This document shows positions 1 through 5,592 of a stretch of 9,156 nt of DNA, piece by piece. Position 1 is the first letter of the stretch. Every line of letters starts with the position of its first letter. The notes under the pieces were generated by a model. It had not been told where the DNA came from, did no database searches, and worked only from the letters and a program-made list of their open reading frames with translations. A program made the position numbers and the translations under genes. This stretch comes from an uncultured Eubacteriales bacterium (GTDB lineage Bacteria; Bacillota; Clostridia; Christensenellales; CAG-138), in the NCBI GenBank assembly GCA_900546845.1, contig UREK01000049.1, positions 1 to 9,156 of the forward strand, read 5' to 3'.

Positions 1-533
1 GCGACACCTACGGGGCGTACCGCGCCTCCTTGTTCGGTTCCGTGAAGCTCACGAACGCCGGGATCGCGCTTGATTCCGCGTGGCAGGAGCTTTCGCAGAT
101 GAATCCCACCCTGTTCCCGCCGGACACGAACGCGAGCGACATGCCGCGCGCGCTCCTGCTCGCGGCCAAGAGCATCGGGAAGGAGAACTTCTACAAGAAC
201 GAGTTCGCATACGATCTGGATTCCTTCGCGGCGGACGCTTGGAGCTATGTGTTTGAAGCCTACTTCAAATCGCAGACCTTTGCCGACAAAAAGCAGGCGC
301 AGATTCAGGAGTTGAATAAGCAAATGCGCCTGTTGCGCGCCGCATCCCGGAAGGAGGCGCAGGCCGTCGAACGGGAGATCATCCGCAACGCCACGGCGCA
401 CGCGAGGGAGATCGCCAAGCACGATAAGCGCGAGGCCGCGTTGCGGGACGCGGTGTTGGTGGAGCGCGTGCGCAAGCGCGTCCGCCCAAACGGCGCATGC
501 TCACGCCGCCTGAGATCGCGTCTCTCGATGTGA
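1..533 (+). CDS. Polyvalent phage protein, internal/C-terminal fragment (5' end outside window)
   Basis: The frame is open from the left edge (first full codon at 3), so this is the end of a longer gene; 176 residues are visible. The visible part is a mixed helical region with DLDSFAADAWSYVFEAYF near the middle, then a highly charged probable coiled coil rich in K, R, E, Q and A (nt about 285-480). It stops shortly after entering an arginine-rich tail (PNGACSRRLRSRLSM) unlike the preceding sequence, which suggests this tail is not the natural C-terminus. The next ORF (497-2539) overlaps it in the -1 frame and carries the LPD38-like region that usually ends giant phage polyvalent proteins. I infer the two ORFs encode one protein, joined by frameshifting or separated by a frameshift mutation. 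Polyvalent proteins are giant multidomain proteins, some thought to be injected with phage or plasmid DNA. No catalytic motif is visible in this piece. Confidence 0.7.
   Translation, partial: DTYGAYRASLFGSVKLTNAGIALDSAWQELSQMNPTLFPPDTNASDMPRALLLAAKSIGKENFYKNEFAYDLDSFAADAWSYVFEAYFKSQTFADKKQAQIQELNKQMRLLRAASRKEAQAVEREIIRNATAHAREIAKHDKREAALRDAVLVERVRKRVRPNGACSRRLRSRLSM
485..491 (+). other. Candidate -1 ribosomal frameshift slippery heptamer (C CCA AAC)
   Basis: The upstream frame reads CCA (486-488) AAC (489-491), so the heptamer CCCAAAC is in the canonical X XXY YYZ phase. Slipping back one base re-pairs on CCC AAA and continues CGG CGC ATG in exactly the frame of the 497-2539 ORF. Downstream are candidate structures: CTCAC (500-504) can pair with GTGAG (530-534), starting 8 nt after the heptamer, and this encloses GAGA (512-515) with TCTC (521-524). 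CGGCG (491-495) can alternatively pair with CGCCG (504-508). The ATG at 497 has no recognisable Shine-Dalgarno. The -1 frame is open only from 428 (stop TAA at 425-427), so the site lies within the 106-nt window where a shift could work. A heptamer of this class in phase could occur here by chance, roughly a one-in-twenty event by my estimate. Confidence 0.4.
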
Positions 534-2539
534 GCGACCTGTCCAGCACCCCGAAACTTGCGCCGATCGACGCATCGTCGGGAATTAGAACTACTGGCGT
601 TACCACGCCGAATCGCGCCGCACTGAAAGCGGCGAAGAAGGGCCTGTATGAAAGCTTTGATGATTTCCGGAACCATGTAAACACACGGGAGTACAGCAAC
701 GACCGCTTTGAAATCGGCAGCGGGAACGCAATCCGGCACTACAACAAAGCGCAACGCGAAGCGGCTTCCCCAATAAAACGCCCCGCGATGCTGCTATCCA
801 ACGCACTGAACATGATGGATCGGATAACCGGGTTCCTGCTCGACGCGGGCGACCGCCCGTTCTTTGAGTACCACTTTACGAACGCGCTCAACAACCAGCT
901 TCGTCTGAACAACGCTGCGGAACCTACGGCGGAGATGATCGAGATCGCGACCGCCGAGGCGCTCATGCGGACTTGGCAGGACGACAACGCCGTAACCAAA
1001 CTTGGTTCAACAATCCGGAACGCGTTCAACTTCAATAAAGAATTCGGCCTCGGAACCCTGTTGGTGCCCTTTACCAAGACGCCCACAAACCTTGTAAAAG
1101 CACTGGTTGAATACAGCCCTGCCGGGCTTGTAAACGCGCTTGCGAGGAAATCCAGCGCCTATGCTTACGCGGTGAAAAAGGGCAGCATGACCGCGCAGAT
1201 GCAAAAGGATTATGTTACGGCCTTGTCCAAAGGCATCACCGGCACGCTCATCATGCTCATTGCAGCCGCCCTTGCCGCAAAAGGTGTGCTCACCGGAGGG
1301 GACGATGATGAAGATAAGGATCTGGCCGCGTTCAAGAAGAACATTCTTGGCGTTGCGCCGTATAGCGTCGTGATCGACGGCAAGAGTTACACATATGATT
1401 GGGCGCAGCCTGTCGGTGGGCTTATGGCGATCAGCGCGGACTTCGTCCAGAGTATGAAAGACGGGAAAAATGCCGTGAAGGGCATTCAGCTTGATGAAGA
1501 TGATACCGAAAAATCCGCGGCTGCCGCTTGGATAGCGAAGCCGATAAACGCGATCTTCAACGCGCTTGCCGCCGGCGGGAACGTGATTTTCGAGCAGAGC
1601 TTCTTGCAGGGAATCCAAGGGCTATTTTCGCAGGAGGGCGTTACTTCCGGCATGATCGACGCGGCGCTCGGAAGCATTACGCAGTTCGTCCCAACCGCGC
1701 TTGGACAGGTCGCGCAACTTGCCGATCCTTATGCGCGAACGAGTTATGAAACCGGCGACTGGATCGGAACCGCGCGGAATAAGGTCGTGTCCAAGCTGCC
1801 CGGCGCACGGAACGAGCTTGCGCCGGTCGTTGATGTGTTGGGCAACGACGTTCTGTCAAACGGGGGCGCGAACAACCCGTTCAATGTATTCTTGAACCCG
1901 TCCAACGTATATTCCAAGAACGCAACGGAGGCTGCGCTCGAGATCTACCGCGTGTATCAGGAAACGGGCGTGCTTTCGGTGATACCGCGCGTGGCGGCGT
2001 ACAGGCTGGAATATGACGATGCTACCTACGAATTCACGTCCCACGAGCGCGCGCAGTACCAGCGCACCATGGGCAGGACAAACGCAGAGGTCGTGACGCA
2101 ACTCCTGAAATCCAGATCATATTCCGGGCTGGATGATTCCGACCGTGCTGCTGTGCTCACCTATGTAACGTCTTATGCCAATGCGATTGCAAAGGAGGAG
2201 TTTCTTCTAAGTAAGGATGTCGTATACGATTTCGGTTCATTGTCCTGGGTGGTGAAAGCGCGGGATGGGAAGAAGGTGGGGCTAAGCGTTGAGGATTATA
2301 TCGTCGCCAAAACCCTGTCGCGCGGAATCAATTCCGGCTTAAAAGACAAGGAAGGCGAAACGATCGATAACAGCCGGGGGCTTCTCATAATGAGCGCCGT
2401 GTATTCCAACCCCGCGTTCGCTGCGCTTCCGGAAAAGCAACGGCTGTATCTGTTTGAATCGCTTGGCGTTGGAAAGGACGTGCGCCATTGGAATAAGGCG
2501 CTCGTGGAGCAGGAACTTGCGAAGATGCGTGGAAAGTAA
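497..2539 (+). CDS. LPD38-like C-terminal part of phage polyvalent protein
   Basis: A 680-residue frame that I recognise as the C-terminal part of large phage polyvalent proteins (LPD38-type domain). Supporting features are the region around residues 192-211 (FTKTPTNLVKALVEYSPAGL), preceded by FNFNKEFGLGTLLVP, and a hydrophobic segment at about 249-262 (GTLIMLIAAALAAK) followed by an acidic GGDDDEDKD stretch. Alanine-rich amphipathic helices follow (AWIAKPINAIFNALAAGGNV). The C-terminus has YSGLDDSDRAAVLTYVTSYAN and a basic/acidic tail. The hydrophobic helix could insert in or cross a membrane, which would fit a role in or after DNA entry, but that is inference. The ATG at 497 is the only start codon upstream of the LPD38 region in the open stretch from 428 and has no ribosome-binding site, so independent initiation looks poor and 497 may not be a true start. 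The gene is followed by the solitary CRISPR repeat and a terminator. Confidence 0.75.
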   Translation: MLTPPEIASLDVSDLSSTPKLAPIDASSGIRTTGVTTPNRAALKAAKKGLYESFDDFRNHVNTREYSNDRFEIGSGNAIRHYNKAQREAASPIKRPAMLLSNALNMMDRITGFLLDAGDRPFFEYHFTNALNNQLRLNNAAEPTAEMIEIATAEALMRTWQDDNAVTKLGSTIRNAFNFNKEFGLGTLLVPFTKTPTNLVKALVEYSPAGLVNALARKSSAYAYAVKKGSMTAQMQKDYVTALSKGITGTLIMLIAAALAAKGVLTGGDDDEDKDLAAFKKNILGVAPYSVVIDGKSYTYDWAQPVGGLMAISADFVQSMKDGKNAVKGIQLDEDDTEKSAAAAWIAKPINAIFNALAAGGNVIFEQSFLQGIQGLFSQEGVTSGMIDAALGSITQFVPTALGQVAQLADPYARTSYETGDWIGTARNKVVSKLPGARNELAPVVDVLGNDVLSNGGANNPFNVFLNPSNVYSKNATEAALEIYRVYQETGVLSVIPRVAAYRLEYDDATYEFTSHERAQYQRTMGRTNAEVVTQLLKSRSYSGLDDSDRAAVLTYVTSYANAIAKEEFLLSKDVVYDFGSLSWVVKARDGKKVGLSVEDYIVAKTLSRGINSGLKDKEGETIDNSRGLLIMSAVYSNPAFAALPEKQRLYLFESLGVGKDVRHWNKALVEQELAKMRGK

Positions 2540-2547
2540 AAACTAAG

Positions 2548-2576
2548 ATTTTCCCCGCACGCGCGGGGGTGATCCG
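2548..2576 (+). CRISPR. Solitary type I-E CRISPR repeat (single unit, no array)
   Basis: The 29 nt have the exact I-E layout: a 5-nt leader ATTTT, stem CCCCGC (2553-2558), tetraloop ACGC, stem GCGGGG (2563-2568), and the 8-nt 3' part GTGATCCG (2569-2576). That last part occupies the place of the crRNA 5' handle left after Cas6e cleavage (ATAAACCG in E. coli). The reverse strand spells DHPRACGEN, the well-known spurious peptide produced when I-E repeats are translated, and another frame spells ITPARAGK, equally typical. The first base is A where many I-E repeats have G. No second copy, spacer series, leader or cas gene occurs in the window. It lies 8 nt after the LPD38 stop codon and 8 nt before a terminator hairpin. 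A lone, essentially intact repeat in a phage is the layout of an RNA anti-CRISPR. I saw no defensible dedicated promoter, so it is probably transcribed as the 3' UTR of the upstream gene. Confidence 0.85.
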
Positions 2577-2584
2577 GACACAAC

Positions 2585-2625
2585 TAGCGGAGGGCTGTAT
2601 TTGCATCCCTCCGCTATCTTATCTT
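2585..2625 (+). terminator. Intrinsic terminator downstream of LPD38 gene and CRISPR repeat
   Basis: A perfect 10-bp stem, TAGCGGAGGG (2585-2594) with CCCTCCGCTA (2607-2616), closes a 12-nt loop and is followed by the T-rich but interrupted TCTTATCTT. It lies between two convergent genes, ending 2 nt before the minus-strand stop codon complement (2619-2621), and could stop transcription from both sides. Only the + direction has a T-rich tail. It would define the 3' end of any RNA carrying the solitary repeat, leaving just 8 nt between the repeat and the hairpin. Confidence 0.75.
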
Positions 2626-3275
2626 CCTAGGCTCGCCAACAGTGGAACGCATATGATTGACCATATTCCCACCATAGAAACGATGTGCAAGCGGCCTTCT
2701 AGTTGATTCCTTCGCGCATTCACTTCTGTAAGTTGTTTTTTAAATTCGATGTATTTCTTTCGTGCGGTGCCGAATTCCATGGTTGGAATTGCCGCTTTCT
2801 CGCTTCCTAATTTTGATGCGCTATACGCGGCTTTGCGGCAGAACAGACGGTTGCGGATCTCCAACACATGCGATAGCTTTGCCCCCACAATTGCGCACAC
2901 CATTGAAGCAACATATGTCTCTGCCCCGAATACAATTCCAAAAGCATCATCCGCTTCCGCCGCATCCAAGATGAAACACAAGGCAATGGTCGCAAATCCA
3001 CAAAGCAATTCATGCGTGTTAATACTGAAACGATGATCCTGTTCCGGCCTTATCATCCTTGACTCCGGAGGCGCCTCCCAGTGTGACCCGGGCACACAAA
3101 GCCATTCTTCGCTTGTTCCTATATTGAGATGCTCGCAGTACGTTTTTTCCACAGAACGAAGAAGCTTTATCTTGTCCTCATGCGCATGAACTTTTGAAAA
3201 TGCCCAGCAATATACAACTGCGACAAGCGCGCAGAATATACATGTCGCCACAATGACACCCCCTATCTCAGTCAT
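2619..3275 (-). CDS. Four-helix membrane protein of unknown function, phage moron-like
   Basis: I do not recognise the family. With the start at 3275 the protein has 218 residues. It has four hydrophobic stretches: about 5-26 (GVIVATCIFCALVAVVYCWAF), 89-104, 112-133 (FGIVFGAETYVASMVCAIVGA) and 196-214 at the C-terminus. A polar loop of about 60 residues follows the first helix, and a charged, probably coiled-coil stretch (KKYIEFKKQLTEVNARRNQLEGR, about 173-195) precedes the last. The frame extends upstream to 3386, but that start overlaps the opposite-strand tail-fibre start, so I prefer the ATG at 3275 with a G-rich tract just before it (GGGGATGGGGGAG). It is the only minus-strand gene, is visibly AT-richer than its flanks, and interrupts structural genes, which is typical of independently acquired moron genes. 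Superinfection exclusion or lysogenic conversion are possible roles, but nothing in the sequence proves either. Confidence 0.6.
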   Translation of the reverse strand: MTEIGGVIVATCIFCALVAVVYCWAFSKVHAHEDKIKLLRSVEKTYCEHLNIGTSEEWLCVPGSHWEAPPESRMIRPEQDHRFSINTHELLCGFATIALCFILDAAEADDAFGIVFGAETYVASMVCAIVGAKLSHVLEIRNRLFCRKAAYSASKLGSEKAAIPTMEFGTARKKYIEFKKQLTEVNARRNQLEGRLHIVSMVGIWSIICVPLLASLGR

Positions 3276-3375
3276 TCTCCCCCATCCCCAACATTTTGTC
3301 AATTCCCCAAAAGGGGGCGAAACAATTATTTTCCCATCGTACCATTGAAACAGGAAAACCCAAAGGAGGAACGCC
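3276..3375. promoter_or_regulatory. Divergent intergenic region between moron and tail-fibre gene
   Basis: These 100 nt separate the minus-strand membrane gene from the + strand tail fibre and are AT-richer than the structural genes. They must hold the minus-strand promoter if that gene is independently expressed. A small inverted repeat, CCCC-AAAA-GGGG (3305-3316), flanked by AATT at 3301-3304 and 3324-3327, is the only structure I can point to. A TTGTCA (3296-3301) on the + strand resembles a -35 box but has no good -10 at normal spacing. The + strand ribosome site AAAGGAGG (3362-3369) lies 6 nt before the ATG at 3376. No promoter can be assigned with confidence. Confidence 0.35.
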
Positions 3376-5592
3376 ATGCAGAGCATCCTTTACTGCATCG
3401 CCTTGGATGCGGGCAAAATCGGCAGTCAGTGCCGCATAAACGCAAAGCGCGGGGAGTATGCTTCCCGCAAGCTGCGCGCTACCATAACGAAGGATTCCTG
3501 CCCGTTCGAGCCGCCTGAGGGCGCTATCATTTCGCTCCGGGCAAAGCACGAAAGCGGGGCGAAGTACCTTTACCCATGCACAGCGGACGGCGGCGTGATC
3601 GAATACGAATTCGGGAGCAATATTCTTTCCTCTCCCGGCGTTGTGGAGTGCGAAATCCTCATCGTTGAAGCAAGTGGTGCGACGCTGTGCTCACCGTGCT
3701 TCGAGCTGTACGTTGAGGACGTCGTATATTCTGACGATGTGCTCGAAACGGTGGATGAATTTACCGCGCTCACCGCTGCGCTTGCGCGCGTCCTCAATAT
3801 CGAGGAATCCGAAGCGTCGCGCGTAACGGCGGAACTAGCTCGTGTCGCCGCCGAATCGTTGCGCGAGGCGGCGGAGGCTAACCGGAACACTGCCGAGGAC
3901 GAACGCGCGGCAGCGGAACTCGAACGCGAAACGGCGGAAGAACTGCGCGTAAGTCAAGAGAATGCGCGCGATGCCGCCGAGGACGAACGCGTTGCGGCGG
4001 AACAAACGCGGCAAGCCCAAGAGGCCGCCCGGGAAAGCGGGGAGGATGCCCGCGAGGCTGCCGAAGATGAACGCGTAGCTTCGGAGCTGGCCCGCGTCGC
4101 CGCTGAATCGCTTCGTGAGGCCGCGGAAGATGCCCGGAACACCGCAGAGAACGCGCGTGCGGCGGCGGAGCGGACGCGGCAAGCACAAGAGACCACGCGA
4201 AAGAACAGCGAAAACGATCGGAATGCCGCCGAAGCTGTGCGCGAGAGCGCAGAGACGGCACGGAGAAGCGCAGAGCAAGCCCGCGCTACCGCCGAAGATG
4301 AGCGGGCGACAGCGGAACAAACGCGGCGGTCTCAAGAGGTTGCAAGGGAAGATAACGAGAGTACCCGCACCGCTGCCGAGGCCGCCCGGGCGAATGCAGA
4401 AACCGCCCGGGTGGGTGCGGAAAAAAACCGTTCCACCGCAGAAGCGGGCCGCATATCGGCAGAGCAAATCAGACAAAGCCAAGAGACAGCACGGCAGACC
4501 AACACGGCAACGGCTATACAGAATGCAAACACAGCCACGAACCGCGCCAATACGGCGGCAAAGGCATGCGAGGACATCGCTGGGGGCGCCTTCCCTGCTC
4601 ACGCATCGACGCATGCCACGGGCGGCAGTGATGCGATTTCGCCCACTTCCATCGGGGCAGCGGCAGCGAGCCATACACATGGGAATCTTACATCGGACGG
4701 AAAGATTGGCTCCGCATCCGGCTTGCCAGTGTTCACAGACATTGGCGGGAAACTTGCCACAAAGACCGCTGCGCAGGCTTTAAGCGCGTTAGGAGCGCTC
4801 GGAACCAGCACGTGGATTGGAGAATCTGAAGCGGATTCTAGCCTCAATGGATACACCCAAACCGGTGTATATGTGTTCTCGGACTACATCGACCCTGATA
4901 CGGGTGTGAACCTGCTTACAGGTTGTCCTGTGAACACAGGGGATGTTCTCCTGCTCCATGTCGGTTCAGCTGAATCCTATGCCGATAGATATACATCAAA
5001 TGTAATTATTCAGACATTGGTTTCCGCTTCCGGCATATTCTTCCGGACTGGGGTTTTTGACGTAAGCACAAGCCCCGGCTCGTGGGGCTTCGGTGCGTGG
5101 AAAAGCCTGTCCCTTTCTACGCATACGCACACGCCGGCAAGTATCGGCGCAGCGGCGGCAAGCGACGCGATGCTTGTCACTACCTATGGCGGCAGCGCTG
5201 ATGGTGTAGTTAAGTCAGCGGATAAGCTCCAAACCCCGCGCAAGATAGGGAATGCAAGCTTCGATGGCACAAAGGATATTTCGCTTAGTCAAATCGGAGC
5301 GCAACCAAAAACGATCGACGCGCGCACCAGTAACAACGCAGTTACCACTGTCACGGCCGCGAATAACACGGAACACGAGCTTCTGAATGCGGTAACTTCG
5401 CTTACGATCAGCTTCACCGGCGCCGCAGATTTTGACTACTGGCTCAAATTTACCACAGGCAGCAGCATAACGGTGACACTCCCAGAAACTGCGACCTATA
5501 TCGGCAGCGTCCCCACCTTTGAACCGAACAAAACCTACGAAATGTCCATCAAGAACGGCTGCGTCGTCTGTGCTGAGGTGGTGAGCGCATGA
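3376..5592 (+). CDS. BppU-type tail fibre with heptad-repeat shaft and pyocin-knob domain
   Basis: A 738-residue receptor-binding/tail-fibre protein expected in the virion baseplate or tail tip. Residues about 1-140 form a BppU-like baseplate-attachment domain (LYCIALDAGKIGSQ through YVEDVVYSDD). Residues 143-373 are 33 uninterrupted heptads of pattern x-x-x-E-x-x-R, a long coiled-coil shaft. From about 405 come fibre motifs: AHASTHATGGSDAI, then SIGAAAASHTHGN (HTH at 433-435), a pyocin-knob-like domain (about 482-579, starting GESEADSSLNGYTQTGVYVF and ending WGFGAWKSL), then a second THTH (582-585) with PASIGAAAAS. The repeated HxH motifs resemble metal-binding sites of trimeric phage fibres. 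A C-terminal domain of about 90 residues (from NTEHELLNAVTSLTISF) probably folds as a beta-rich tip. The start is supported by AAAGGAGG at 3362-3369. The next gene overlaps by ATGA, so the two are translationally coupled. Confidence 0.88.
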   Translation: MQSILYCIALDAGKIGSQCRINAKRGEYASRKLRATITKDSCPFEPPEGAIISLRAKHESGAKYLYPCTADGGVIEYEFGSNILSSPGVVECEILIVEASGATLCSPCFELYVEDVVYSDDVLETVDEFTALTAALARVLNIEESEASRVTAELARVAAESLREAAEANRNTAEDERAAAELERETAEELRVSQENARDAAEDERVAAEQTRQAQEAARESGEDAREAAEDERVASELARVAAESLREAAEDARNTAENARAAAERTRQAQETTRKNSENDRNAAEAVRESAETARRSAEQARATAEDERATAEQTRRSQEVAREDNESTRTAAEAARANAETARVGAEKNRSTAEAGRISAEQIRQSQETARQTNTATAIQNANTATNRANTAAKACEDIAGGAFPAHASTHATGGSDAISPTSIGAAAASHTHGNLTSDGKIGSASGLPVFTDIGGKLATKTAAQALSALGALGTSTWIGESEADSSLNGYTQTGVYVFSDYIDPDTGVNLLTGCPVNTGDVLLLHVGSAESYADRYTSNVIIQTLVSASGIFFRTGVFDVSTSPGSWGFGAWKSLSLSTHTHTPASIGAAAASDAMLVTTYGGSADGVVKSADKLQTPRKIGNASFDGTKDISLSQIGAQPKTIDARTSNNAVTTVTAANNTEHELLNAVTSLTISFTGAADFDYWLKFTTGSSITVTLPETATYIGSVPTFEPNKTYEMSIKNGCVVCAEVVSA
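3802..4494 (+). repeat. 33-copy 21-nt (heptad-encoding) tandem repeat
   Basis: The stretch encodes 33 consecutive seven-residue units with Glu at position 4 and Arg at position 7 in every unit; position 3 is usually Ala and position 2 is usually small. There is no phase break. DNA copies are diverged, so this is an old repeat. A higher-order pattern is visible: units with Gln in place of the usual Ala at position 3 (SQENAR, AQEAAR, AQETTR, SQEVAR, SQETAR) are units 8, 11, 19, 26 and 33, counted from EESEASR. The triplet VAAESLR-EAAE-NTAE recurs 12 heptads apart. This suggests growth by duplication of multi-heptad blocks. The protein segment is expected to be a long coiled-coil rod. Confidence 0.85.

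Noticed and set aside
2514..2549. A dedicated promoter for the repeat (TTGCGA and TAAGAT boxes)
   Set aside because: The spacing is about 21 nt and the implied start would fall inside the repeat, so transcription from the upstream gene is more plausible.
2548..2576. Reading the CCCCGC/GCGGGG hairpin simply as a transcription terminator
   Set aside because: The + side is followed by GTGATCCGG with no T tract, and the - side by AAAATC. The 8-nt handle and 29-nt layout match an I-E repeat in full, and a separate good terminator follows at 2585-2625.
2296..2606. Minus-strand ORFs whose translations contain DHPRACGEN and ITPARAGK
   Set aside because: These peptides are the classic artefact of translating a type I-E CRISPR repeat; the remainder is antisense to the LPD38 gene. 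They are evidence for the repeat, not genes.
2577..2616. A spacer following the solitary repeat, making a mini-array that targets a rival phage
   Set aside because: The downstream sequence is mostly a perfect self-complementary hairpin and no second repeat follows, so it does not look like a spacer.
3276..3386. A longer start for the minus-strand membrane protein at 3386
   Set aside because: It would overlap the tail-fibre start on the other strand, cover that gene's ribosome site and add a second hydrophobic N-terminus without its own Shine-Dalgarno.
3835..4680. 281-residue minus-strand ORF plus several other antisense ORFs
   Set aside because: They are shadows of the heptad-repeat DNA, with repetitive Arg/Cys/Gly-rich composition and no ribosome site.
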